NCBI GenBank assembly: GCA_003667865.1
Contig: CP033051.1
Span: 693,501-757,500, forward strand
DNA length: 64,000 bases
Direction: 5' to 3'
DNA from: Rossellomorea marisflavi
GTDB lineage: Bacteria; Bacillota; Bacilli; Bacillales; Bacillaceae_B
Position 1 is the first letter of the stretch, and each line of letters begins with the position of its first letter. The notes beneath the pieces are model-generated. The model had not been told where the DNA came from. It saw only the letters and a program-made list of their open reading frames with translations, and made no database searches. This document shows, piece after piece, positions 40,852 to 48,896 of this stretch. Both the position numbers and the translations under genes were made by a program.

Positions 40852-42321
40852 ATGAAGAAATTACTACTATTAAGTTTGGGATTTGTGATATATCTTTCAG
40901 GTTGTGGCGGGAACATTGATTCTATTACACTGGGAGATTCGGAATCCATTTATATGCAAATTGATGAACAGCGAACACTTCCCGTAACGATTCATAAAAA
41001 GAACGAAGACGAACCAATAGAGGAAGTTCAGTGGAATTGGGAATCAGAGGATGAATCGGTAGCTGAAGTAGATGCATACGGAAATATTATAGCCAAGTCC
41101 GTTGGATCAACTACTGTTAAAGTGGCCCTTGAAGGAACATCTTTTAAAGAACAAGTGACCATTCATGTTCTCCCTAAACACGAACTTAGCCTTACAAATA
41201 GTCAGCTTGAATTTGAAAAATCAGAGAAGATTGATGTAGTTCTTACACCATCTGTTAAAGAGTACACTCCAAAAATCACCTGGAGTTCTTCCAATATGAG
41301 CATTGTAGATATCACACAGGACGGTGTTTTAACCGCTAAAGGAGTTGGTACAGCAACGATAAAAGCTAGTACTGACACCGAAATTCAATTAAGTACTACT
41401 ATTACAGTGGTACCTAGCTATACTTTTTCTGAGTCAGAACTTGATGTAACCCATCATTCAAGTCACACACTAAGTATTGTTTCAAATCCCAATCAAGAAG
41501 AGTCACCTTCAGTTGTTTGGACTTCAAGTAATCCTGATGTTGCAACGGTTGATAGCTTAGGAATAATCCAAGCTCTATCCGTTGGTACTGCAGAGATTAC
41601 AGCCAAATTAAAGGAAGTTGACAAAGAAGTAAAGAGTACCGTGACGGTTTCACCTTTACTCGTAACAGACGTAAACATTAACGCAGGTGATGGAACGGTA
41701 ACAAGAGGATCAAAGAGTACTCTTACTTATTCACTCATACCTAATAAAGCTACTAACCAAGAGGTTCAATGGACTACTAGCAATCCTGCAGTCTTGAAAG
41801 TAGATGCTAATGGGAACATTGAAGCGTTAAAAGTTGGATCAAGTACAGTGACCGCAGTTGCAGAGAATGGAACAGTTACTGGCTCCGTTGTCATTCAGGT
41901 AAAAGAACCCAAAGCAACACCAACACCAACTTCTCAAAACAAATCAACTAACAAAACGAGTAATCATTCGAGTCAGCTAACGGTTATTCACAACAGTGGA
42001 AGCCTAAGCTTACAGGAGGGATCCACAAGATATTCATTCAGTCCACGAATCTTTTATAGTTATCAGCCAAGTGGCTATACGGTTATGATAACAGGAACAA
42101 GTACGGACGTTGACAATCGATTAGGTTCTCTCAAAATGATTAACAATGCTACATTCAGAGCTGTGTTTTCAGAGAATGGCAAACGACAAACGCTAACTGG
42201 ACTAACCAACTCTGAATCATATCTTAGCCCTTCTGTAGAAGTCTTTGGGAAACACCCAAAAGTGGATGTATATATTATGTTTAAAGGGAAGGAATTTCAC
42301 TTTACTACTACTGTTCAGTGA
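40852..42321 (+). CDS. Lipoprotein with four bacterial Ig-like (BIG_2) domains (489 aa)
   Basis: A surface lipoprotein. The signal peptide ends in a lipobox, YLSGC, at about residue 20. Four Ig-like group 2 domains of about 80 residues follow. Each has the W-S/T-S-x-N-x-x-V-x-x-V-D-x-x-G-x-I-x-A-x-x-V-G pattern: ESEDESVAEVDAYGNIIAKS, SSSNMSIVDITQDGVLTAKG, TSSNPDVATVDSLGIIQALS, TTSNPAVLKVDANGNIEALK. A Thr/Pro/Asn/Ser linker (ATPTPTSQNKSTNK) leads to a C-terminal beta-rich domain of about 110 residues that I do not recognise. The ATG after CAGGAGGAATT is chosen; the frame extends 58 codons upstream without signal-like sequence. Its TGA stop overlaps a REP-like repeat. A role in adhesion or envelope interaction is likely. 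Confidence 0.85.
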   Translation: MKKLLLLSLGFVIYLSGCGGNIDSITLGDSESIYMQIDEQRTLPVTIHKKNEDEPIEEVQWNWESEDESVAEVDAYGNIIAKSVGSTTVKVALEGTSFKEQVTIHVLPKHELSLTNSQLEFEKSEKIDVVLTPSVKEYTPKITWSSSNMSIVDITQDGVLTAKGVGTATIKASTDTEIQLSTTITVVPSYTFSESELDVTHHSSHTLSIVSNPNQEESPSVVWTSSNPDVATVDSLGIIQALSVGTAEITAKLKEVDKEVKSTVTVSPLLVTDVNINAGDGTVTRGSKSTLTYSLIPNKATNQEVQWTTSNPAVLKVDANGNIEALKVGSSTVTAVAENGTVTGSVVIQVKEPKATPTPTSQNKSTNKTSNHSSQLTVIHNSGSLSLQEGSTRYSFSPRIFYSYQPSGYTVMITGTSTDVDNRLGSLKMINNATFRAVFSENGKRQTLTGLTNSESYLSPSVEVFGKHPKVDVYIMFKGKEFHFTTTVQ

Positions 42322-42462
42322 AGCATAGGGACGGTACTTGCGCTTCATTAACTTAAATGCTTATGGCCAAACCTCATATTATATAAACATAGCTTTAATT
42401 AGAGCCCTATTCAATTTAGCAATATTATTAATAGGAAGCATGGGAACCGTCCCCATGCTTCC
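42320..42462. repeat. Inverted REP pair between convergent genes
   Basis: A forward unit (GAAGCATAGGGACGGTACTT then GCGCTTC) begins inside the lipoprotein stop codon. A reverse unit (GGAAGCATGGGAACCGTCCC then CATGCTTCC) ends just before the esterase stop codon. They therefore fill the whole convergent gap. Confidence 0.8.
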
Positions 42463-42466
42463 CATG

Positions 42467-44143
42467 CTACTGATTCAAATACATAAACCGTTCCATATAA
42501 TACATAAAGATCTGATTATAATAGTTAGAGAAATAGAAGTCACCGTTGTGACCTGCGAATGGCATCATGAACAAAATGGAACCATCGTTATTTTGATTAG
42601 AATAGGTTTCATCAAATTCTTTTGCAATGGAAGGATCAACTACGCCATCTTCCGTCCCCTGAAAAATTAACGCAGGTGGACTATCCTCAGTCACTAGTAA
42701 CGCCGGATCTACTAGTTCATCTGATCCATCAATACCCACATTGCCAGCTAAGCCGTGTGCCGGATAGATCGGAATAATTCCCTTAACCTTTAACGCAGGA
42801 TTCAACATTTCTGTATACTCACCACTTGCTAATCCAAGACCTACTGCACTAGCAAGCTGTCCTCCGGCTGATGGACCTGACACGAATACTGTATCCAAAT
42901 CTCCGTTAAACACATCATTATGTTCAACCAAATAATCGGTGAAGATTCCAATATGTCTGACCATATCATCAATCGTAAAGTCCGCGACAATATTTTCAGG
43001 TACTGGTGCGAATTCCACAAACTTATCCTCACTGCTTAATCCGTACTGGACATCAAACACAACATAGCCCTGGCTAGCAAAATACTTATTTACCTCAGCA
43101 TTGTTTCCTGCCCCTTTATCGCCAATGGTCCAACCTCCGCCATGAATTCGAAGTAACACCGCTCGATTACCTGGGAGTTCCTTGCCACTTTCGGGTGGTA
43201 GATAGGCATCAAAAGATAGCTTAATATCCTTATCTACACCTTCGCTTCCTTCATAAAACAGAATATTTTCCTTTAACGTATACTCCTCTGTACTTGTACC
43301 GAAGAAATAGTTCGGTAGTGAAAAAGGAATTTGTAAAAAGGCTGCATCCACCTTGTCTGGAATACGTTCATCCCAGTTATCCCCAAATACCTCCGAAAAC
43401 TCCTGCTCTGCTTCATTTAAAGTAAACAACGTTGCCACAATCGGAGCACTAAAGCATAGGGCTATTCCAATCCCAACAATCGCTAGTGAGACTCTAGTCT
43501 TTGTCCGTTTTCTTTTAACCAGCAAAGCAGTAATTGCTAGTGTGCCAATGCTAAAAAACAGCGCAAAGCCCGGGAAGAACATTTCAACTATTCCACCCGT
43601 TTTCCCTACTAAGAGATTGAATGAAATAAATAGACCAAGTAAAAGACACAATACTAGTAGTACCAATGCCACTATAGCTTTCTTCGATTGTTTCTCTTCG
43701 GTAAGAAATCCCCCAAACTCAGGATTTGATCTCGTTCGTTTTGTCCAAGCCACTACTGTTCCCAATCCAAACAGAACAAAAAGAATGATACCTGATAACC
43801 AGCTAGTAGAATCTTGATTAGAAGGATTGCTAGCGGCAATAGTATTTAATATCGGAAGTACCGTCATAGCCAAAATCGTAAACAATAGATAGCCTTGATC
43901 CAAGGTCTGCCTGTTACTAGGTAATGCAGTAGCTCCGATATTTCCTATCAAAGTTAGAAGCAATACCACCCCAAACACATTCAAGAAGGCTGCACCTTGA
44001 ACGTCAAATAATAATAGTATGCTACATAGAATGGAAAGGATATTCAGTACCACTAATATAGATGAAATAATACGTGCTGAAGGGTGCTGAGGTTTCTTGT
44101 CCACACTCGATAATGAAGGATGAAAAGAACTGAATAAAAGCAT
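42467..44143 (-). CDS. Membrane-bound alpha/beta hydrolase, esterase/lipase type (558 aa)
   Basis: The N-terminal 260 residues hold about seven membrane spans in two groups. The C-terminal 290 residues form an alpha/beta hydrolase: oxyanion motif LRIHGGGWTIGD, nucleophile Ser in VSGPSAGGQLAS, Asp in GTEDGVVD, and His in MPFAGHNGD. This matches the hormone-sensitive-lipase/carboxylesterase group. The catalytic domain would face one side of the membrane; the substrate is unknown. GAGGGG lies seven bases before the ATG. The fusion of a long membrane region with an esterase is uncommon but known in Bacillaceae. Confidence 0.85.
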   Translation of the reverse strand: MLLFSSFHPSLSSVDKKPQHPSARIISSILVVLNILSILCSILLLFDVQGAAFLNVFGVVLLLTLIGNIGATALPSNRQTLDQGYLLFTILAMTVLPILNTIAASNPSNQDSTSWLSGIILFVLFGLGTVVAWTKRTRSNPEFGGFLTEEKQSKKAIVALVLLVLCLLLGLFISFNLLVGKTGGIVEMFFPGFALFFSIGTLAITALLVKRKRTKTRVSLAIVGIGIALCFSAPIVATLFTLNEAEQEFSEVFGDNWDERIPDKVDAAFLQIPFSLPNYFFGTSTEEYTLKENILFYEGSEGVDKDIKLSFDAYLPPESGKELPGNRAVLLRIHGGGWTIGDKGAGNNAEVNKYFASQGYVVFDVQYGLSSEDKFVEFAPVPENIVADFTIDDMVRHIGIFTDYLVEHNDVFNGDLDTVFVSGPSAGGQLASAVGLGLASGEYTEMLNPALKVKGIIPIYPAHGLAGNVGIDGSDELVDPALLVTEDSPPALIFQGTEDGVVDPSIAKEFDETYSNQNNDGSILFMMPFAGHNGDFYFSNYYNQIFMYYMERFMYLNQ

Positions 44144-44211
44144 TTTATTCCCCTCTCTTTCTGTGAAGTTATTATTCCATTATATTATTAATAAAGTCTT
44201 CCAACAAACAA

Positions 44212-44269
44212 AGAAGCATGGGGTCGCTTCTTCTGCTTCATAAATAGAAAAGAAGCACGAGAACCGTCC
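44212..44269. repeat. REP-like units flanking IS1182 copy 2
   Basis: A worn forward unit (44212-44239) is followed by the left part of a reverse unit, GAAGCACGAGAACCGTCC. The latter continues after the IS as CCATGCTTCC (46006 on). Confidence 0.75.
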
Positions 44270-45996
44270 GAGACCAGTGAAAAACTAACGTTTTTTTCTT
44301 TCTCTATTCCCCTAAATGGTAAATAGTTGAAAATTAAAGTGGGTCATTAGATATTTATCTAAAAATACAGTTAAAGAGGAAGCTGCTATTGCTGCTATCC
44401 TCTTTAAATTTACTGCTAATGCAGCCAATTTCGATTGTATGGACACACTTAAAAGACCATACCCCTTTGCTCGAGATAGGCCGTGGAATCTTTTGAGCTC
44501 CGCGTTTTTTCCTTCTATGGAGGCTCTCTTTTTATACTTTTCTTTGAACTCATCTGTTTTTTGGTATTGAGAGATCTCGTAAAATTCAGTTGAATTTAGT
44601 CCCACAGATAGTATTCTTCGTGCACTCGTCTTAGCACACTCATCATGAAGAGGGCACGCTTTACATTGATTGAGTTCAAAATAATATTTATAACCTTCCC
44701 TTCTGGTACCATCTTTTCTTTTAGAACTATGATACTTCTTGTTTACAGTGATATTCCCTTGACTACACTGCCATTCATCGGAATCTTTGTTGTATGTAAA
44801 TTCACTTTCATCTATTCTGTAGACTGTGGCACTAACAGGTATAAAAGCTTTCGCTTTTACGGCATTAATATCTTCAAGAATCGACTTTCTAAAATAGGCT
44901 TTGTCCCCGTAGACTTCTTCGAGTATCACACCTGCTTTTTGCGTTTCCGCCAACATTTCCTTTGCATAACTGCCATCCACATAAGCACCATCTGAAGTCC
45001 TCACTGAAGTAATAATTCGTTCATCCGTTGTCATCACAAACTCCGTTTTATAGCCATAGAAGTCTTGAGTTTTACTCTTCCTGCCAACTCTTGCGTCTTC
45101 ATCGATAAGGGAACGAATACTTTTTTGGTTCAAAAACTTTGGGTCTTTTAGTATCTCACGAGACTTTTGAATGACCTTATGAGTCTGAGATTCTTTAACA
45201 GATGTATGCTTATTGACTTCGTCAATGACAGTTTCTAAATAGGTTTTCATCACAGCTTTTGCTTCTTTGTGATCCTCTATTTCCTGGTACTCTGGAATTG
45301 CTGGTAGATTTTCTAAGGGATTACCGGATTCTTCTTCGTAAGTCTTGATAATTCTCTTAGCTAAGTGTTTCATGATTCTTTCAGGGGTTTTCTTTTTTGT
45401 ATTCGCTTCTATATGAGTAGAGTCAATACTAACACTCTTACTCTCAATAATACCTTGTTCTATACATTGTCTTACGACCTCAGTAATGATCTCATCGAGC
45501 GTGGTTTCTCCAAGGCGTTGCGTTCTAAATTTGGATAATAGACTTTTATCAGGTAGGACCGTTTCAGGATTTACCCCAAGGAAATATAAGTGGGCAAGGT
45601 TTAAATTTGCATCCATAATAAGCTTCTCATCTGAAAGGTTACAGAGTTGTTGTAATAAGAGAAGTTTACACATTAATTCTGGTTCTTTTGCAGGACGGCC
45701 AAATCCTGCGCAATAACTGTCCGCTAGTAAAATATTAATAAAACTAAAATCTACTACTAAAGAAATCTTCTTAAGGGTATGATTTTCTGGAATTTTATCA
45801 TATAATATTGAATGAAAACTTGATTGCTTTGGCTCAATTCGAAGCATAATAAAGCCCCCCTAGTAAAATTTTGTTTCTTGGTCGATACAAAATTATAACA
45901 TTAGGAGGGCTTTTTTGTGTTTAAAATTATTTAAGTCAAGCAGAACAAACTTAAAACCGAAGGTTATAAATGATAACTGACTTTTTCACTGGTCTC
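44270..45996 (-). mobile_element. IS1182-type insertion sequence, copy 2 (1727 bp)
   Basis: Same length and ends as copy 1, in inverted orientation. The 9-bp target duplication is GAACCGTCC (44261-44269 and 45997-46005), the exact reverse complement of the copy 1 target. Removing the IS restores a reverse REP-like unit. Confidence 0.94.
44312..45847 (-). CDS. IS1182 family transposase, copy 2
   Basis: A 511-residue intact transposase that differs from copy 1 by three residues: Ala for Thr in the EAKAVMKTY region, His for Arg in EVNKHTSVK, and Lys for Glu in FLDKYLMTH. Same leader hairpin and ribosome binding site. Confidence 0.93.
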   Translation of the reverse strand: MLRIEPKQSSFHSILYDKIPENHTLKKISLVVDFSFINILLADSYCAGFGRPAKEPELMCKLLLLQQLCNLSDEKLIMDANLNLAHLYFLGVNPETVLPDKSLLSKFRTQRLGETTLDEIITEVVRQCIEQGIIESKSVSIDSTHIEANTKKKTPERIMKHLAKRIIKTYEEESGNPLENLPAIPEYQEIEDHKEAKAVMKTYLETVIDEVNKHTSVKESQTHKVIQKSREILKDPKFLNQKSIRSLIDEDARVGRKSKTQDFYGYKTEFVMTTDERIITSVRTSDGAYVDGSYAKEMLAETQKAGVILEEVYGDKAYFRKSILEDINAVKAKAFIPVSATVYRIDESEFTYNKDSDEWQCSQGNITVNKKYHSSKRKDGTRREGYKYYFELNQCKACPLHDECAKTSARRILSVGLNSTEFYEISQYQKTDEFKEKYKKRASIEGKNAELKRFHGLSRAKGYGLLSVSIQSKLAALAVNLKRIAAIAASSLTVFLDKYLMTHFNFQLFTI

Positions 45997-46042
45997 GAAC
46001 CGTCCCCATGCTTCCCCCCATGCTCCCCGTGCTTCCATCAAA

Positions 46043-47602
46043 CTAATGCATCATCATTTCTTCAGCGACTTCCTCACCACTTAGATCAGAGAAGTAATAG
46101 GTCGGCCAGTTGGTGACTTCTTCAAGTAGTGCTTCCCGGTCATCTCCCCAATACAAGTGATAGTGATGTGCATCGGTTGGCGCGATGCTGTGGTCACTGA
46201 ACTGGATATAGGCTGGCATGTTTCCTTCCGTTTCATCAGTGAGCTTGAAAATGTATCGCACTCCGCGGTTTCCTTTTTCATAGGTTAGGATTTCATAGCC
46301 ATCATAGATGTAGCTTCCTGATGATTTTTTGCCATCTTCAAAGAAGGTAAACGTATCTCCCTCAATGATAATGCGACTCACGGCTGTTTTATAGCCGATC
46401 GTATAGTATTCTTTGTACTCCTCAGCTGTCATATCTCCCTCTTCTGCTTTATGCTCGAATACTTCATCTAATGTTCCATCAAGTAAATAAGGGTAGACAG
46501 ATTGCCAGTCACCTTCCCAATCGGATAACGCACGATCTTTAATTTGATCATCTTCGAAATATCCATCATGGATTTTTTGTGCCGCTTCGTCTAATTCGTG
46601 GCTGTGATCGTGACTATGATCATGGTCGTCTTCTTCAACTTCCACAGCTGGCGAATCTGCTAATGCTGTTGTCAATTGAGAAAGGTTTTGACGCATTAAT
46701 GTGAAATAATCTTCTTCATTCTCGATATCCTCTTCTGTTAAAACCGAAAGATTATGAAGGCGAAGGGTTTCTGCTCCAATTTCATTTCTGATAACTTCCG
46801 CTATTTTTGTCGTTATGTTTTGTTCAAAAAAGACGTACTTTAACCCATATTCATTGGCTGTTTCAACAATATTAGTCAGCTCTTTCTGTGAAGGCTCATC
46901 GGTTGAATTCAAGCCAGAAACAGCTATTTGATGGACATCATATGCTTCCTCCCAATAGCCATAAGCTGCATGAGAGACAATAAAGTGATTGCCTGGCGTC
47001 GCTTCCAATTGAGTTGAGAACTCATTATGAAGATCTTCAAGCTCTGCTTTTAATGCCTCAAAGTTCTTATTAAATGTTTCTTCTTTTTCAGGCCTTAACT
47101 CTACTAACATATCTTTTACATTTTCCGCTAATTTAATAGAACGGATTGGATCAAGCCACACGTGTGGGTCATGATCTCCGTGATCATGATCGTGGTCATG
47201 GTCATGGTCGTGATCATTTTCACTCAATTCTATTCCTTCGGCAGCTTCAATGATTTTTACATCTTCTGATTCAACTGAATTTGCGATTTTTTCAGCATAA
47301 GTCTCTAATCCCGCACCATTAAGAATAAAGGCGTCTGCTTCTGCAATGTTTATCATTTCTTTCGTAGTCGGCTCGTATGTATGGGAGTCCGATCCAGGTG
47401 GCAAAATCGATTCGACTAACGCTTCTTCTCCTGCAATCTGTTCTGCAAAAAACTGCAGTGGGTATACCGTTGTATAAATCTTCAACTTCTCGGTCGAAGA
47501 AGCTTCCTTCTCACCGCTAGTTGTACCTGCATCGTCTCCACCACATGCAGTAAGGAAAAAGGCAATCAGTAAACTAGGTAAAGCCATCCATATTTTTCTC
47601 AT
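46043..47602 (-). CDS. adcA: AdcA-type zinc-binding lipoprotein (ZnuA-like plus ZinT domain)
   Basis: A 519-residue zinc-capture lipoprotein. The lipobox is LTACGG. Residues about 30-310 are a cluster A-I metal-binding domain with a His/Asp-rich loop (NDHDHDHDHDHDHGDHDPHV) that gathers zinc, and His ligands in PHVWLDP and SHAAYGY. A second His-rich linker (DHDHSHDHSHELD) leads to a C-terminal ZinT domain of about 190 residues (LSDWEGDWQSVYPYLLDG, ending PTYYFSDLSGEEVAEEM). The ATG is eight bases after GAGGAGG. A perfect Zur box lies 37 bases upstream. No permease or ATPase genes adjoin, so it must work with a transporter encoded elsewhere. Confidence 0.92.
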   Translation of the reverse strand: MRKIWMALPSLLIAFFLTACGGDDAGTTSGEKEASSTEKLKIYTTVYPLQFFAEQIAGEEALVESILPPGSDSHTYEPTTKEMINIAEADAFILNGAGLETYAEKIANSVESEDVKIIEAAEGIELSENDHDHDHDHDHDHGDHDPHVWLDPIRSIKLAENVKDMLVELRPEKEETFNKNFEALKAELEDLHNEFSTQLEATPGNHFIVSHAAYGYWEEAYDVHQIAVSGLNSTDEPSQKELTNIVETANEYGLKYVFFEQNITTKIAEVIRNEIGAETLRLHNLSVLTEEDIENEEDYFTLMRQNLSQLTTALADSPAVEVEEDDHDHSHDHSHELDEAAQKIHDGYFEDDQIKDRALSDWEGDWQSVYPYLLDGTLDEVFEHKAEEGDMTAEEYKEYYTIGYKTAVSRIIIEGDTFTFFEDGKKSSGSYIYDGYEILTYEKGNRGVRYIFKLTDETEGNMPAYIQFSDHSIAPTDAHHYHLYWGDDREALLEEVTNWPTYYFSDLSGEEVAEEMMMH

Positions 47603-47638
47603 ATGTATCCTCCTCTTTATTCCACACAAAACACTATA

Positions 47639-47653
47639 TCGTAATAATTACGA
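47639..47653. promoter_or_regulatory. Zur box upstream of adcA
   Basis: TCGTAATAATTACGA is a perfect 7-1-7 palindrome and matches the Bacillus Zur operator. adcA should therefore be repressed when zinc is sufficient. Confidence 0.88.
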
Positions 47654-47696
47654 TTTGTAAATAGGAATCATTACACTTTAGGTGAATTTATTAAAA

Positions 47697-47760
47697 GGAA
47701 AGTAAACTTTACATTTTTAGCATTGTGAGATATACCTCTACTACGGAAAGTTAACTTTCC
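47697..47760 (+). promoter_or_regulatory. Promoter with two palindromic operators for the XRE/membrane-protein pair
   Basis: The -35 TTTACA (47708-47713) and -10 TATACC (47731-47736) are 17 bases apart. GGAAAGTTAACTTTCC (47745-47760) is a perfect 16-base palindrome just downstream. A near copy, GGAAAGTAAACTTTAC (47697-47712), overlaps the -35. The spacing suggests autorepression by the XRE protein encoded next. The downstream palindrome ends just before the AGGAGG of that gene. Confidence 0.7.
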
Positions 47761-47777
47761 ATTAGGAGGGTAAACTC

Positions 47778-47984
47778 ATGAACAACCGTTTAGAAGAAAT
47801 CCGTAAGCAACGCGGAATTAAACAAGAAGAATTAGCAAATTCTGTTGAAGTATCAAGGCAAACAATCGGTTCGCTGGAAAACGGGCGTTATAACCCATCG
47901 ATTATTTTAGCATTTAAGATTGCGCGTTTTTTCGATATGACGATTGAAGATATCTTTATTTATGAGGAGGACGATAAGGTATGA
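47778..47984 (+). CDS. XRE-family transcriptional regulator (68 aa)
   Basis: A minimal helix-turn-helix repressor: RLEEIRKQRGIKQEELANSV, then EVSRQTIGSLENGRYNPSII and LAFKIARFFDMTIEDIF, typical of the YozG/YvaO-like single-domain group. AGGAGGG precedes the ATG. It overlaps the next gene by four bases (ATGA), a usual pairing of a small XRE protein with a membrane protein. It probably binds the flanking palindromes. Confidence 0.9.
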   Translation: MNNRLEEIRKQRGIKQEELANSVEVSRQTIGSLENGRYNPSIILAFKIARFFDMTIEDIFIYEEDDKV

Positions 47985-48412
47985 AGAATTCTATTTCTGC
48001 TTATATTCTTACCGTTGTTGGTTTAGGCCTACTATCCGGAGGTGTGTACTTCATCAAAACAATGGAAGGTCTACACGGTATGACGGGAGCATTGCCTTAT
48101 ATCTGTGTTGGGCTGGGATGTGTTATTTTCGGTCACGGCATGGGAGAAGTAGTCCTTCGACGTGCTATGAAGAGTGCTCCCGCCGCAGCAAAGCAACTGG
48201 AGATTGACAAAAATGATGAACGCAATGTAGCAATCGCTAATCATGCAAAAGCGAAAGCTTATGACATGATGGTTTTTGTTTTTGGAGCCTTATTGTTTGC
48301 ATTTGCCTTGATGGGTATAGATTTAGTAGTGTTATTGCTACTTGTTTTTACCTATCTGCTTATCGTTGTATATTGCACGTATTACCGCTTTAAGTTTAAT
48401 AAAGAGATGTAA
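47981..48412 (+). CDS. Membrane protein coupled to the XRE regulator (143 aa)
   Basis: Four predicted spans (about residues 7-27, 35-55, 93-112, 114-133) with a central soluble stretch, KQLEIDKNDERNVAIANHAK, seen in small Firmicute membrane proteins paired with XRE regulators. The function of this group is not known to me; involvement in envelope stress or in control of the XRE partner is possible. Translation is coupled to the upstream gene. Confidence 0.8.
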   Translation: MKNSISAYILTVVGLGLLSGGVYFIKTMEGLHGMTGALPYICVGLGCVIFGHGMGEVVLRRAMKSAPAAAKQLEIDKNDERNVAIANHAKAKAYDMMVFVFGALLFAFALMGIDLVVLLLLVFTYLLIVVYCTYYRFKFNKEM

Positions 48413-48448
48413 GGAGAGATAGCTTCCATTTGAAACGAGGTGATCACG

Positions 48449-48634
48449 ATGGCACAAGAAGGTAAAAAGCTTATACCCGGACTAGGCACTCTAGTTAAGA
48501 TACAACCCGATGAGGTTAGTTTTCAGATAGAGCACCAAGCTGACTCTACTGCAACGTCACTACCTGAGTTAGTAGCAGACTTTAACGAGCTATTAGCAAA
48601 GCTTCAAGCAGCAGGTATTATGAAAAAGCAATAG
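48449..48634 (+). CDS. Small hypothetical protein (61 aa)
   Basis: A soluble small protein: MAQEGKKLIPGLGTLVKIQP, ending SLPELVADFNELLAKLQAAG and IMKKQ. The C-terminal helix resembles the tail helix of small phage-associated proteins, but no other phage genes are near. The ATG after GAGGTGATCACG is chosen over one three codons earlier. A terminator follows, so it closes the XRE transcription unit or is its own. Confidence 0.6.
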   Translation: MAQEGKKLIPGLGTLVKIQPDEVSFQIEHQADSTATSLPELVADFNELLAKLQAAGIMKKQ

Positions 48635-48643
48635 ACCATAATT

Positions 48644-48668
48644 AAGCCAGCCGTATAGCGTCTGGCTT
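48644..48668 (+). terminator. Rho-independent terminator
   Basis: AAGCCAG and CTGGCTT with an inner CG/CG pair, followed by GTTCTATT. Confidence 0.75.
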
Positions 48669-48880
48669 GTTCTATTACGTATTAATTTGTTTATGTGTAC
48701 ATATACAGTAATGATTATTTGACCTAAGATACCCACAAGTCATAAGATACTTCCAATCAAAAAATGTAACCACACACAGACCTCACAAGATTAATAGTTC
48801 AACCAATAACAAAAATAATTCACTATAAAGGGAAGCACTTCCACACGATTCAACCTTTTCACTTAACACACTACCGTACT

Positions 48881-48896
48881 GGGGTCAGGCCCTAAT
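48881..48896 (+). repeat. GGGGTCAG-type dispersed repeat overlapping a stop codon
   Basis: GGGGTCAGGCCCTAAT, a second short repeat family in this window (also 57613-57628 and 59052-59064). On the minus strand it supplies the last codons (Ile-Arg-Ala) and the TGA stop of the SEDS gene. Confidence 0.65.

Noticed and set aside
43353..43817. 154-codon plus-strand frame within the esterase gene
   Set aside because: It is antisense to the membrane region of a well-supported gene and has no ribosome binding site.
907..46020. The many similar GGGGACGGTTC units as a CRISPR array
   Set aside because: Units are scattered over 45 kb in both orientations, with no regular spacing, no unique spacers of fixed length and no cas genes.
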